Assembly: GCF_000383615.1 (NCBI RefSeq)
Contig: NZ_KB911587.1
Coordinates: 363,965-427,964 of the forward strand
From: Streptomyces canus 299MFChir4.1
GTDB lineage: Bacteria > Actinomycetota > Actinomycetes > Streptomycetales > Streptomycetaceae
DNA length: 64,000 nucleotides
Direction: 5' to 3'
Positions 7,500 through 16,199 of this stretch are shown here, piece after piece. A program made the translations under genes and the position numbers. A model generated the notes under the pieces. The model made no database searches and had not been told where the DNA came from. It saw only the letters and a program-made list of their open reading frames with translations. Position 1 is the stretch's first letter; the number at the start of each line of letters is the position of its first letter.

Positions 7500-8560
7500 C
7501 GCAGCAGTCCGAGTCGACCACCGGCACGCGAGTGGCCGACGAGCCCTCGGCCCCCTCCGCCCCCTCGTCCTTCGGGCCCGCGTCCCCGCCGCTCGCCGCC
7601 CCCCGCCCGCTGGGCGAGCGCAGAGTGTGGCCGAAGTCCTTCCACGACCGTCTGACCGCGCCGCTGCCCGGCCTGAAGGCCATGGCCCGCTTCGCCCGCG
7701 AGGGCGCCGTACGCCCCGGGCCCGAGGGCCTCGCCGACATCCCGAAGCTGCCCTACGCGCCCGGCCCGCTGCCCGCCGTCGACGCCGACACGGTCGCCGT
7801 CTCCTGGGCGGGACACGCGAGTTGGGTGGTGCGGATCGGCGGCCTGACCGTCCTCACCGACCCGGTCTGGTCGCGCCGCATCCTCGGCACCCCGGCCCGC
7901 ATCACCCCGGTCGGTATCGACTGGGAGGCCCTGCCGCGCGTCGACGCGGTCGTCATCAGCCACAACCACTACGACCACCTGGACGCCCCGACCCTGCGCC
8001 GCCTGCCGCGCGACACCCCGGTCTTCGTCCCGGCCGGCCTGGCCCGCTGGTTCCACCGCCGCCGCTTCACCGCGGTGACCGAACTCGACTGGTGGGAGGC
8101 GGCCGAACTGGACGGTGTCCGCTTCGACTTCGTCCCCGCCCACCACTGGTCCAAGCGCTCCCTCACCGACACCTGCCGCACCCTGTGGGGCGGCTGGGTG
8201 CTCACCGCCCAGGACGGACAGCGCGTCTACTTCGCCGGCGACACGGGCTACGGCCACTGGTTCTCCCGCATCGGCCGGCGCTACCCCGGTATCGACCTCG
8301 CCCTCCTGCCCATCGGCGCCTACGACCCCCGCTGGTGGCTCAGCGACGTCCACTGCGACCCGGAGGAGGCGGTGCGAGCCGCCCAGGACCTGGGCGCGAG
8401 GAGGATGGCCCCGATGCACTGGGCGACGTTCGTCCTGTCGGCGGAGCCGGTGCTGGAGCCGCTGACCAGGGTCAGGCAGGCGTGGGAGAAGGCGGGCCTG
8501 GCACGTGAGGACCTGTGGGACCTGCCGATCGGGGGCTCACGAGTGCTGGAGGGCTCCTAG
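7496..8560 (+). CDS. Metallo-beta-lactamase-fold hydrolase, NAPE-PLD/UlaG-like
   Basis: A 354-residue MBL-fold protein. VSWAGHASWVVRIGGLTVLTD opens the domain, less its last residue, and SHNHYDHLD (near residue 160) is the HxHxDH metal motif; later ligands are FVPAHHWSKR, YFAGDTGYG and MHWATF. This pattern is that of N-acyl-phosphatidylethanolamine phospholipase D-like and related beta-lactamase_2 proteins, so a phosphodiester in a lipid or nucleotide is a plausible substrate, but this is inference. About 85 N-terminal residues are Ser/Pro-rich with no signal peptide. The ATG overlaps the aminotransferase-fold stop (ATGA), indicating coupled translation. Confidence 0.88.
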   Translation: MTQQSESTTGTRVADEPSAPSAPSSFGPASPPLAAPRPLGERRVWPKSFHDRLTAPLPGLKAMARFAREGAVRPGPEGLADIPKLPYAPGPLPAVDADTVAVSWAGHASWVVRIGGLTVLTDPVWSRRILGTPARITPVGIDWEALPRVDAVVISHNHYDHLDAPTLRRLPRDTPVFVPAGLARWFHRRRFTAVTELDWWEAAELDGVRFDFVPAHHWSKRSLTDTCRTLWGGWVLTAQDGQRVYFAGDTGYGHWFSRIGRRYPGIDLALLPIGAYDPRWWLSDVHCDPEEAVRAAQDLGARRMAPMHWATFVLSAEPVLEPLTRVRQAWEKAGLAREDLWDLPIGGSRVLEGS

Positions 8561-8568
8561 GAGCGCTC

Positions 8569-9183
8569 TCAGGAGCGGACCCGCTTCCACACCGTCGGTG
8601 CCGCGCTGATCGCCACGGTCAGCGCGATCGCCGCGACCACCCCCTGCCAGGGCTCCTTGAAGAGCGACCCGCCCAGAATCCCGATCAGCTGATACGTCAC
8701 GGCCCAGGCCAGACAGGCCGGCAGATTCCCCCGGATGAACCGCCGCAAGGGCCACTCGGCCATCAGACAGGCCAGCATCACCGGGATCCGGCCCGCCGGC
8801 ACCAGCCGGGACAGCACGAGGACGGCCACCCCGTGGTCGGCCAGCTTCCCCTGCGCCTGCGAGAGCCGCTCCTCCGGCGCCCGGGACCGAAGCGCCTCCA
8901 GCCACCGCGAGCCGTTCTTCGACTTCATCCCGCGCCGCCCCAGCCAGTACAGGGCGATGTCCCCGAGGAACGCGGCGGCGGAGGCCGTGACGAACACGAA
9001 CAGCAGGGACAGGGGCGCCGTCTGATGGAACGCCACGACGGCCGCCGAACTCACCAGCGCCCCTGTGGGCACCACCGGTACCAGCGCCCCCAGAAACACC
9101 AGCAGGAACAACGTCGGATACCCGATCGCCTGCCCGGCGGCCCCGGGTGTCGCCCCCGTGGTGACGGCCGCGAGCCACGTCAC
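8569..9183 (-). CDS. DedA-family membrane protein
   Basis: A 204-residue integral membrane protein of the DedA/SNARE-associated family (half-transporters linked to undecaprenyl-phosphate or phospholipid flipping). Motifs visible are FLGALVPVVPTGALVSSAA, FLGDIALYWLGRRGMK and LVLSRLVPAGRIPVMLACLM, the last holding the family's R-x-x-P-x-G signature region. Four to five hydrophobic segments are apparent. The GTG start overlaps the stop of the upstream MBL-fold gene (GTGA), so the two form an operon. Confidence 0.88.
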   Translation of the reverse strand: MTWLAAVTTGATPGAAGQAIGYPTLFLLVFLGALVPVVPTGALVSSAAVVAFHQTAPLSLLFVFVTASAAAFLGDIALYWLGRRGMKSKNGSRWLEALRSRAPEERLSQAQGKLADHGVAVLVLSRLVPAGRIPVMLACLMAEWPLRRFIRGNLPACLAWAVTYQLIGILGGSLFKEPWQGVVAAIALTVAISAAPTVWKRVRS

Positions 9184-9953
9184 CGTGCGACCTCCAGCCG
9201 CACGCTCTCCCCGTGCTCCAGCCGGTGCACGTCCACGTCCGGCGCGCACCGGGCCGCCAGCCGCACGAACTCCGCACCCGGCGCGTGGAACTCGTGCGGC
9301 CGTACCGCGTCCATCCCGATCGGCCAGTACGTCCCGTAGTGCACCGGTACCGCACTGCGCGGCCCCAGCCGGGCCAACGCCTGGGCCGCCCGCCCCGCGT
9401 CGAGGTGGCCGTCCCCTAGGTACGGGCCCCACCCGCCGACCGGCAACAGCGCCACGTCGACCGGTCCGACCTCCTTGGCCATGTCGTCGAACAGTCCGGT
9501 GTCCCCGGCGAAGTACGTCCGCGCCGAGCCCTCGACGACGTAACCGAGCGCGGGGGAGCGGTGCGGGCCGACCGGCAGGCGCCGCCCGTCGTGCCAGGCG
9601 GGCACCGCGCGTATCAGGAGGTCGCCGACGCGCCGCTCGTCACCGGGCGCCACCTCGTCCACCCGCAGGTGGGTGAGCCGGCGCAGCCCCGGCACCTGGC
9701 GTGGTGCGCCCCGGGGCACGAGCAGGCGCGTGCCCGGCTCCAGCCGCGCCAGCGAGGGAACATGCAGATGGTCGGCGTGCAGGTGGGAGACGAGAACCAC
9801 GTCCGCACGACGGGCCTCGGACGGGGGCACCGCGCCGCGGCGCCGGCGCAGATGCGCGAGCCGGCGGGCGAACAGAGGGTCGGTGAGCACACGTACGTCC
9901 GAATCCGTGACCGTGCAGGTGGCGTGGCCCCACCAGGTGATCTCCACCGGCAC
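9180..9953 (-). CDS. Metallo-beta-lactamase-fold hydrolase (second copy)
   Basis: A 257-residue MBL-fold protein, compact and without an N-terminal extension. It opens with ITWWGHATCTV, carries the metal motif SHLHADHLH, AVPAWHDGRR and YFAGDTGLFDDM, and ends with PVHYGTYWP. The architecture is that of the L-ascorbate-6-phosphate lactonase-like/beta-lactamase_2 group; the substrate is unknown. It differs clearly from the longer MBL-fold protein encoded at 7496-8560 on the other strand, so it is not a recent duplicate. It is coupled to the DedA gene downstream. Confidence 0.87.
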   Translation of the reverse strand: MPVEITWWGHATCTVTDSDVRVLTDPLFARRLAHLRRRRGAVPPSEARRADVVLVSHLHADHLHVPSLARLEPGTRLLVPRGAPRQVPGLRRLTHLRVDEVAPGDERRVGDLLIRAVPAWHDGRRLPVGPHRSPALGYVVEGSARTYFAGDTGLFDDMAKEVGPVDVALLPVGGWGPYLGDGHLDAGRAAQALARLGPRSAVPVHYGTYWPIGMDAVRPHEFHAPGAEFVRLAARCAPDVDVHRLEHGESVRLEVAR

Positions 9954-10036
9954 CTCTTTGCCTCCTTCGCGCGACTCCCCGAAGCCTACGGGCTGGAGTA
10001 GGGTCGGCGGCGAAACCCGGAGGTGAGGGGGACACC

Positions 10037-10438
10037 ATGGGAGCGGTCCGTGTCACGGCGATCGCGAGTCTGACGCCGCTTGAGGAACTGGACGCCGATC
10101 CCTTCCTGGTGGACTCCCGCAGCCAGCACGCGATGTGCGCGCGCTGGGCCGCGGAGCGGGGGTACACCGTGCGGCGGGAACTGCTGGTGCGGGGACTGCG
10201 CGCCGACCACTGCGTGCTGTGGGACGGGGTGCGGGCGGGCCGGGACCTCTTCGTGGCCCCCAGCCGCCGGGTCCTGGAGAGCGCCCTGTCCTCCGTGGAG
10301 GAGTTCACCGCCGAGTGCGCCCGCCGCGGGGTACGGGTCGAGACCGTGGGCTTCGCGGAGCCCCTCTACGACGCCCAGATGAAGGCCAGGGTGCACCGCA
10401 GGCTGTCGATGCCGACGGCGGGCTACGACGGACGGTGA
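10037..10438 (+). CDS. Uncharacterised 133-residue protein, resolvase-N-domain-like layout
   Basis: I recognise only a loose resemblance to the N-terminal domain of serine recombinases: an early SRSQHAMCARWAAERGY segment resembles the S-x-x-x-Q start of resolvases and SVEEFTAECARRGVRVETV resembles the later helix-strand that reads out who is first and last. There is no DNA-binding domain, and the canonical catalytic Arg-Ser arrangement cannot be confirmed. It starts with ATG after AGGTGAGGGGGACACC. It diverges from the MBL-fold gene and stands 64 bases before the next gene. Function is unknown; I would not call it a recombinase. Confidence 0.7.
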   Translation: MGAVRVTAIASLTPLEELDADPFLVDSRSQHAMCARWAAERGYTVRRELLVRGLRADHCVLWDGVRAGRDLFVAPSRRVLESALSSVEEFTAECARRGVRVETVGFAEPLYDAQMKARVHRRLSMPTAGYDGR

Positions 10439-10502
10439 CCGTCCGACCCGTATGACACGCTGGTCCCAGCGCCCGCACCGACGACGGGCCAGGACGTGAG
10501 GT

Positions 10503-12587
10503 GTGCGGGGCGTGGGTGCGGGGCGTTGGCGACGGGTGGCCAGTCAGGTCGGGCGGAGCGTCACGGTATGGGTCGTCTCCACCCTGACGATGCTCGTGCT
10601 CGCGGGCATCCTGCCGGACTTCCGGCTCCAGTCCCCGACCGGTGACAGCGCTACCCGGATCGCGGTCACGGCGGCGTTCGGCGCCGGCGCCTTCGGTGTG
10701 CTGTCGGCCGTCGTGTGGCCGCTGCTCGTCCGGCTGTTCCTGCTCGTCCCGACCCTCGTGCTCGGGCTGCTCGTCTTCTTCCTCAACGGGGCGCTGCTGC
10801 TGCTCGCCCTGCGCCTGAACCCCGCCGAGCGCGGCGACGCCGCCCCGGAGACCGCGGTCGTGGTCGCCGCCGTGATGTCCGCCGTCGCCTCCGCCACCGG
10901 CGGTGCCCTCGCGGTGCGCGACGACGACGCCTACCGGCGCCGCCTGTACCGTCTCGCCGACCGCCGCCGCAGACGCGGCCCCGTAGGACCGGCCACCCCC
11001 GGCACGGTCTTCCTCCAGCTCGACGGTGTCGGCCACGACGTCCTGCTGGCCGCCGTCGGCAAGGGCCTGATGCCCACGATCGCCCGCTGGATCGGCCACG
11101 GCGACACCCCCGGCCGCGCCGTGCGCCCCACCCACCGGCTCACCTCCTGGCGCACCGACTGGTCCAGCCAGACCGGCGCCAGCCAGCTCGGCATCCTGCA
11201 CGGCAGCAACCACGACGTCCCCGCCTTCCGCTGGTACGAGAAAGACCGCGGCGAGGTGATGGTCTGCAACCGCCCGACCAGCGCCGTCGAACTCCAGCGC
11301 CGGGCCGTGGAGCAGGCCGGGCACGGCGGACTGCTCACCGTCGACGGCGCCAGCCGCGGCAATCTCTTCTCCGGCGGTGCCGAGGAACAGGCCCTCGTCC
11401 TGTCCATCGCCACCCGCCGCCGCAGCCGTGAGACCCGCTCCCGGGCCGGCTACTTCGCCTACTTCTCCGACCCCGCCAACGCCGTGCGCACCGCCCTGTC
11501 CTTCTTCGCCGAGGTCGGCCGGGAGATCGGCCAGTCGACCCGGGCCCGCATCCGCAAGGAGCGCCCCAGGGTGAGCCGCGGGGGGCTGTACCCGCTCGTC
11601 CGGGCCTTCGCGACCGTCGTGGAACGCGACGTCGTGGTCGCCGCCGTCATGGGCGACATGCTCGCCGGCCGTACGGCCGTCTACGCCGACCTCGTGGCCT
11701 ACGACGAGGTCGCCCACCACTCCGGGCCCACCAGCCGCGACGCCGCGAAGGTCCTTCAGCGCCTGGACCGCTCGCTCGCGCTGATCGGGAACGTCGTCGA
11801 GCACGCCCCGCGCCCGTACCGGATCGTCGTCCTCTCCGACCACGGCCAGAGCCCCGGCGAGACCTTCCGCACCCGCTACGGGCTCACCCTCGGCGACCTG
11901 GTCCGGGCGGGCTGCGGGCTGCCCGTGCCGCGCAAGGCCGAGCGCACCCACAGCGGGGCCGAGGCCCGCGCCGCCGTCCGTGCCGCGCTGCGCCGGCCGG
12001 GCAAGGCGGGGCGCGGGGAGTACCGGCCCGCCCGCGGCTCCGAGCCGATCGTGCTGGCCTCCGGCAACCTCGGACTGGTCTCCTTCCCCGACGTGCATCA
12101 TCGGATGACCAAGGAGGAGCTGGACGCGCGGCACCCGGCCCTGCTGACCACCCTCGCCAACCATCCCGGCATCGGGTTCCTCCTGGTGCGCAGCGAGGAG
12201 CACGGCGGGGTGGTCCTCGGACCCTTCGGCACGGAGATCCCGCTGGATCAACTGGACGAGAATCCGGGACCGTTGGCCGACTTCGGGCCCGGCGCGGCGG
12301 ATGTCGTACGGCGCACGCACTCCTTTCCGCACACCGCGGACATCATGGTCAACTCCTGGTACGACCCCGCGGTGGGGGAGGTGCTGGCCTTCGAGGAGCA
12401 GATCGGGTCGCACGGCGGGCTGGGGGGCGCGCAGGGGAAACCCTTCCTGTTGTCGCCGCTTGCCTTGTCCGCGCCGCCTGAGGGGTTGATGGGGGCGGAG
12501 GGGGTTCATCAGGTGCTGCGGCGGTGGCTCGACGAAGCGGGGGGTCCTCAAGTGCCGTTGAAGAAGGCCGAGGGGAAGGCCGCGTAG
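10503..12587 (+). CDS. Holin-like membrane domain fused to alkaline-phosphatase-fold domain
   Basis: A 694-residue membrane protein. Residues about 17-140 hold four hydrophobic segments typical of the phage_holin_4_2 (DUF360) family (TVWVVSTLTMLVLAGILPDF, then LLVPTLVLGLLVFFLNGALL). From about residue 170 an alkaline-phosphatase/nucleotide-pyrophosphatase fold follows: VFLQLDGVGHDVL is the first metal loop, YADLVAYDEVAHHSGP a metal-binding His/Asp region, and VVLSDHGQSPGETF the DHG metal motif. Substrate is probably a phosphodiester or phosphomonoester outside or at the membrane. A GTG at 10503 is used; a GTG nine bases later is the alternative start. The holin part does not mean a phage origin. 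Confidence 0.82.
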   Translation: MRGVGAGRWRRVASQVGRSVTVWVVSTLTMLVLAGILPDFRLQSPTGDSATRIAVTAAFGAGAFGVLSAVVWPLLVRLFLLVPTLVLGLLVFFLNGALLLLALRLNPAERGDAAPETAVVVAAVMSAVASATGGALAVRDDDAYRRRLYRLADRRRRRGPVGPATPGTVFLQLDGVGHDVLLAAVGKGLMPTIARWIGHGDTPGRAVRPTHRLTSWRTDWSSQTGASQLGILHGSNHDVPAFRWYEKDRGEVMVCNRPTSAVELQRRAVEQAGHGGLLTVDGASRGNLFSGGAEEQALVLSIATRRRSRETRSRAGYFAYFSDPANAVRTALSFFAEVGREIGQSTRARIRKERPRVSRGGLYPLVRAFATVVERDVVVAAVMGDMLAGRTAVYADLVAYDEVAHHSGPTSRDAAKVLQRLDRSLALIGNVVEHAPRPYRIVVLSDHGQSPGETFRTRYGLTLGDLVRAGCGLPVPRKAERTHSGAEARAAVRAALRRPGKAGRGEYRPARGSEPIVLASGNLGLVSFPDVHHRMTKEELDARHPALLTTLANHPGIGFLLVRSEEHGGVVLGPFGTEIPLDQLDENPGPLADFGPGAADVVRRTHSFPHTADIMVNSWYDPAVGEVLAFEEQIGSHGGLGGAQGKPFLLSPLALSAPPEGLMGAEGVHQVLRRWLDEAGGPQVPLKKAEGKAA

Positions 12588-12589
12588 TT

Positions 12590-12672
12590 GTTGGCTGCGG
12601 GCCGGTGGGGGCTGGTCGCGCCCACGCGGCGGAGCCGCACATCGATACAGCCCCGCGCCCCTGGGTAGGTCC
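12590..12672. repeat. Streptomyces-type dispersed intergenic repeat
   Basis: The intergenic stretch carries the phrases GGGGCTGGTCGCGCCC and CAGCCCCGCGCCCCTGGGT, which I know as pieces of a short repeat scattered between genes in many streptomycete genomes. A related copy in opposite orientation is at 31221-31285. No coding content. Confidence 0.6.
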
Positions 12673-12764
12673 AGCCGGCCTGAGAAAATCAGCTGCGTTT
12701 CTCAGGCCCGGCGCAGACACTGTTCGAGCGCACCCTTTCTCGAACACCCCCTGGAGCCACCGCT

Positions 12765-13826
12765 TTGCAGGCTGCCGTCACCGTGTCGCCCTCCAAGATC
12801 CCCGACCTTCTCCTCGGCCTCGCCACCGTGCGGCCCGTCTTCGTCTGGGGTGCCCCCGGCATCGGCAAGTCCTCCCTCGTCAGGGAGTTCGCCGCCTCCC
12901 TGGGACTGGAGTGCGTGAGCCTGATCGGTACGCAGCTCGCCCCCGAGGACCTGATCGGGGTGCCGCAGATCCGGGACGGGCGGTCGGTGTTCTGCCCGCC
13001 GCGGTCCATCGCCCGGGACGAGCCGTACTGTCTGTTCCTGGACGAGCTGAACGCGGCCACGCCGGATGTGCAGAAGGCGTTCTACTCGCTGATCCTGGAC
13101 CGCCGTATCGGGGACTACGAACTCCCCAAGGGCTCCATCGTCATCGGTGCAGGCAACCGGGCCACCGACAACGCCCTCGCCCGGCCCATCGCCTCCGCCC
13201 TCGTCAACCGCCTCACCCACGTCCATCTGGAGGCGTCCGCGCAGGACTGGCTGGTGTGGGCCGCGGAGAACGGCATCCACCCCTGGATCCTCGACCACCT
13301 CACCGACCGGCCCGACCATCTGTGGTCCAAGCCGCCGAAGACCGAGGAGCCCTTCTCCACGCCCCGCTCCTGGCACATGCTCTCCGACGCGCTGCACTCC
13401 TTCGGCCCGGACCTCGACGAGGAGACCCTGAAGGTGCTCGCGCACGGCACGCTGACGCCCCGGCACGCGACCGCGTTCTGCGGCTACGTCAAGATCGTGC
13501 GCAGCCGGTTCGGCATCGAGGCGATCATCAAGGGCGACGCCCGCTGGCCCAACCGGCTGGAGGACCGCGATCTGCTCTACTACCTCGCCGAGTCCTTCCG
13601 CGGCCGCCTGGTCAAGGAACTCCCGGTGAGCAAGGAGCACATGTCGGCGAACGGCCGGCAGACCGCTTACCGCGCCAAGTCGCTCCTGGTCCAACTCGCC
13701 GAGATCTCCGTCGAGGTGGCCCAGACCGTCATCGCCGCAGGCGACGACGGCAACCCCGTACTGCCCTCCTGGTTCCTCGTCGAGGCCGCCCGGGACATGC
13801 CCCGGCTGGTGGAGGCGCGGCGGTGA
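12765..13826 (+). CDS. MoxR-type AAA+ ATPase
   Basis: A 353-residue AAA+ ATPase of the MoxR group, which act as chaperones that assemble or activate VWA-domain partner proteins. Walker A is WGAPGIGKSS (near residue 30), Walker B YCLFLDELN, sensor 1 IGAGNRATDN, and the C-terminal helical domain follows. The start is TTG at 12765 with CTGGAG upstream; no better in-frame ATG exists before the Walker A motif. Its stop overlaps the GTG of the next gene (GTGA), which encodes exactly the expected partner type, a VWA protein, so the two very likely form a complex. Confidence 0.9.
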   Translation: MQAAVTVSPSKIPDLLLGLATVRPVFVWGAPGIGKSSLVREFAASLGLECVSLIGTQLAPEDLIGVPQIRDGRSVFCPPRSIARDEPYCLFLDELNAATPDVQKAFYSLILDRRIGDYELPKGSIVIGAGNRATDNALARPIASALVNRLTHVHLEASAQDWLVWAAENGIHPWILDHLTDRPDHLWSKPPKTEEPFSTPRSWHMLSDALHSFGPDLDEETLKVLAHGTLTPRHATAFCGYVKIVRSRFGIEAIIKGDARWPNRLEDRDLLYYLAESFRGRLVKELPVSKEHMSANGRQTAYRAKSLLVQLAEISVEVAQTVIAAGDDGNPVLPSWFLVEAARDMPRLVEARR

Positions 13827-15616
13827 GCCGCAGCCCCGAAAAGAAAAAGAAGCGGGACCTCGCGGGCGAGGCGTTCGCCGAGGGGATGCGGCTGATGCGC
13901 GCCAACCCGGCCCTCGCGGCGGTCGAGTTCGACGTCTGCCGCCGGGAGGAGTGCCGGTTCGCACCCCGGGACGGTCTAGTCGTCGTCGATTCCGACGGCG
14001 ATCTCCACGCCCACCCCGACCGGCTCGCCGAGCCCACTGCCTGGGCCTGGGCGCTCGCCCACGCCGTCCTGCACCTCGGCTTCGGACACGTCCCCGCGGT
14101 GAAGGGCGACCGCACCCAGCCCGACCGCTTCGACCTCGCCGCCCGCTGTGTCGTCGTCAACCGCTTCCTGCTCGGCTTCCGCGTCGGTCAGACCCCCGAA
14201 CACCTGCCCGCCGCCTACCCCGACGGCGACGAGGAGAAGCTCGCCGCCCGCTGGCGGCGCGACGGCATCCCGGCCGTCTACGAACACTGCGGCACCGCGG
14301 GCCCCGAGCCCGACCAGCTGCTGCTCAGGTGGGCGGGCTGGTCCCAGCCGCCCGACTGGCAGCTGGCGTTCGCCACCGCACTGACCCGGACCGTGTCCGC
14401 GGCGATGGACATGGCGGGCGGCCGCCGCGACTCCCTGGACGGCGAGGCCCCCACGCTGCGCCCCTGGCAGAAGGCCCTGAGCTGGTTCGTCTCCTCCTAC
14501 CCGCTGCTCGGCGGTATCGCGGCTGGCATCAAGCTGGTCGCCGACGCCGAACTCGCCCGCGCCCACGGCATCGCGATCGCCGCCGTCAACGCCGAGGCCG
14601 CCGAGATCTACATCAACCCGCTGCGCCGCTTCGACGACGAGGAATGGCGGTTCGTCCTCGCCCACGAGATGCTGCACGCCGCCCTGCGCCACGGCGACCG
14701 CTGCGGCACCCGCGACCCCTACCTCTTCAACATCGCCTGCGACTACGTCATCAACGGCTGGCTGAACGAGATGCGGATCGGCACCATGCCCGAGGGCCTG
14801 CTGCACGACCCCGAGCTCACCGGCCTGTCCTCCGAGGAGGTCTACGACCGCATCGCCGGCGACCTGCGCCGCATGCGCCGGCTGGCCACCCTCCGCGGCA
14901 AGGGCGTCGGCGACATCCTCGGCGGTCCGCTCGGCTCACCCCGCGACTACGTCGACCTCGACGAGTTCTACCGCCGGGGCCTCGCGCAGGGCCTCGACCT
15001 GCACCAGCGGCAGGAGCGCGGCTTCCTGCCCGGCGGCCTGGTCGAGGAGATCCGCGCGCTCAGTCATCCGCCGTTGCCCTGGGACGCGCAACTCGCCCGC
15101 TGGTTCGGCGAGTTCGTCCCCAGCCCGCAGCCCGTGCGGTCCTACGCCCGTCCCTCGCGCCGTCAGTCCTCCACCCCCGACATCCCGCGCGCGGGCCGGT
15201 ACTTCCCGCCCGAGGAGATCGCCCGCTGCACCTTCGGCGTGGTCCTGGACACCTCCGGCTCGATGAGCCGCACCCTGCTCGGCAAGGCACTCGGCGCCAT
15301 CGCCTCGTACGCCGGGGCCCGGGACGTCCCCGCCGCCCGGGTGGTGTTCTGCGACGCGGCCCCGCACGACGCCGGCTACCTGCCCGTGACCGAGATCGCC
15401 GAGCGGGTCCGGGTGCACGGCCGCGGCGGCACCGTCCTGCAGCCCGGCATCGACCTCCTGCACCGCGCCGACGACTTCCCCGCGAGCGCACCCGTGCTGG
15501 TGATCACCGACGGCTGGTGCGACGTGCTGCGGGTGCGCCGGGAGCACGCCTATCTGATCCCGCAGGGGGCCAGGCTGCCGTTCACCGCACGTGGGCCGGT
15601 CTTCCGCGTGAGCTGA
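13823..15616 (+). CDS. HEXXH metallopeptidase-like/VWA-like protein (DUF2201 type)
   Basis: A 597-residue soluble protein coupled to the MoxR gene. The central part has a zincin-like motif AHEMLHAALRHGDR (HEXXH followed by a third His, near residue 280); an earlier AHAVLHLGFGH (near residue 75) looks like a degenerate second one. The C-terminal 150 residues form a VWA-like domain with a MIDAS motif VLDTSGSMS (near residue 475) and VITDGWCDV. The basic N-terminus (SRSPEKKKKR) is not a signal peptide. Such MoxR/VWA pairs remodel protein complexes using ATP; whether this one is also a protease depends on the HEMLH motif being active. Confidence 0.85.
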   Translation: MSRSPEKKKKRDLAGEAFAEGMRLMRANPALAAVEFDVCRREECRFAPRDGLVVVDSDGDLHAHPDRLAEPTAWAWALAHAVLHLGFGHVPAVKGDRTQPDRFDLAARCVVVNRFLLGFRVGQTPEHLPAAYPDGDEEKLAARWRRDGIPAVYEHCGTAGPEPDQLLLRWAGWSQPPDWQLAFATALTRTVSAAMDMAGGRRDSLDGEAPTLRPWQKALSWFVSSYPLLGGIAAGIKLVADAELARAHGIAIAAVNAEAAEIYINPLRRFDDEEWRFVLAHEMLHAALRHGDRCGTRDPYLFNIACDYVINGWLNEMRIGTMPEGLLHDPELTGLSSEEVYDRIAGDLRRMRRLATLRGKGVGDILGGPLGSPRDYVDLDEFYRRGLAQGLDLHQRQERGFLPGGLVEEIRALSHPPLPWDAQLARWFGEFVPSPQPVRSYARPSRRQSSTPDIPRAGRYFPPEEIARCTFGVVLDTSGSMSRTLLGKALGAIASYAGARDVPAARVVFCDAAPHDAGYLPVTEIAERVRVHGRGGTVLQPGIDLLHRADDFPASAPVLVITDGWCDVLRVRREHAYLIPQGARLPFTARGPVFRVS

Positions 15617-15678
15617 GCCGTAGTGTGATCGGATGGTTCCCGTACCCCCGCCAGCGGGACCACACGAAAGGACTGACC

Positions 15679-16107
15679 GTGGCTACCACGCGCTCCGCAC
15701 ACACCGTCTGGGAAGGCAACCTCCTTGAGGGGAGCGGTGTCGTCAACTTCGACTCCTCCGGTGCCATCGAGGCACAGCCGGTCACGTGGGCCTCGCGCTC
15801 CCAGGACGCCAACGGCAAGACCAGCCCCGAGGAGCTGATCGCCGCCGCGCACTCCAGCTGCTTCTCGATGGCGCTGTCGCACGCCCTGAACGGCGCGGGC
15901 ACCCCGCCCACCAAGCTCGTCACCTCGGCCGACGTCTCCTTCCAGCCGGGTGAGGGCATCACCGGCATCCACCTCACCGTCGAGGGCACCGTGCCGGGCC
16001 TCGACGAGGACGGCTTCCTCGCCGCCGCCACCGACGCCAAGGCCAACTGCCCCGTCAGCCAGGCCCTGAAGTCCGTACCGATCACACTGGACGCGAAGCT
16101 CGCCTGA
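15679..16107 (+). CDS. osmC: OsmC-family peroxiredoxin
   Basis: A 142-residue OsmC/Ohr-family hydroperoxide reductase that detoxifies organic peroxides in the cytoplasm with two cysteines. The peroxidatic Cys lies in AAAHSSCFSMALS and the resolving Cys in ANCPVSQALKSVPI, both at family positions. TSPEELIAAAH fits the OsmC branch rather than Ohr. GTG start at 15679 follows GAAAGGACTGACC. It stands alone between the VWA gene and the CorA-like gene, with a hairpin after it. Confidence 0.93.
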   Translation: MATTRSAHTVWEGNLLEGSGVVNFDSSGAIEAQPVTWASRSQDANGKTSPEELIAAAHSSCFSMALSHALNGAGTPPTKLVTSADVSFQPGEGITGIHLTVEGTVPGLDEDGFLAAATDAKANCPVSQALKSVPITLDAKLA

Positions 16108-16124
16108 ACCCGAGGCGCCGGTTC

Positions 16125-16155
16125 GCGCAGGCCGCTCGTCCGGGGCGGTCTGCGC
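16125..16155 (+). terminator. Hairpin terminator after osmC
   Basis: An 11-bp inverted repeat (16125-16135 with 16145-16155, one G-U pair) starting 17 bases after the osmC stop. Confidence 0.55.
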
Positions 16156-16199
16156 GCTGCCGGGCTGGAGGACGAAATCCAGGGTGTGGGAAGGACGCG

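Noticed and set aside
10037..10438. Serine recombinase or mobile-element remnant.
   Set aside because: Similarity is only a loose layout; no DNA-binding domain, inverted repeats or other transposition genes.
10503..10900. Phage origin suggested by the holin-like domain.
   Set aside because: DUF360/holin-4-2 domains are common in chromosomal membrane proteins; no other phage genes are near.
10305..12551. A 748-codon open frame on the minus strand opposite the holin/phosphatase gene.
   Set aside because: Gly/Ala/Val/Arg-rich text with no motifs; it is the mirror of codon bias in the real plus-strand gene, which has recognised domains.
12765..15616. Calling the MoxR/VWA pair a phage-defence system.
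   Set aside because: No defence neighbours or effector domain; the pair is widespread and only its partnership is supported.
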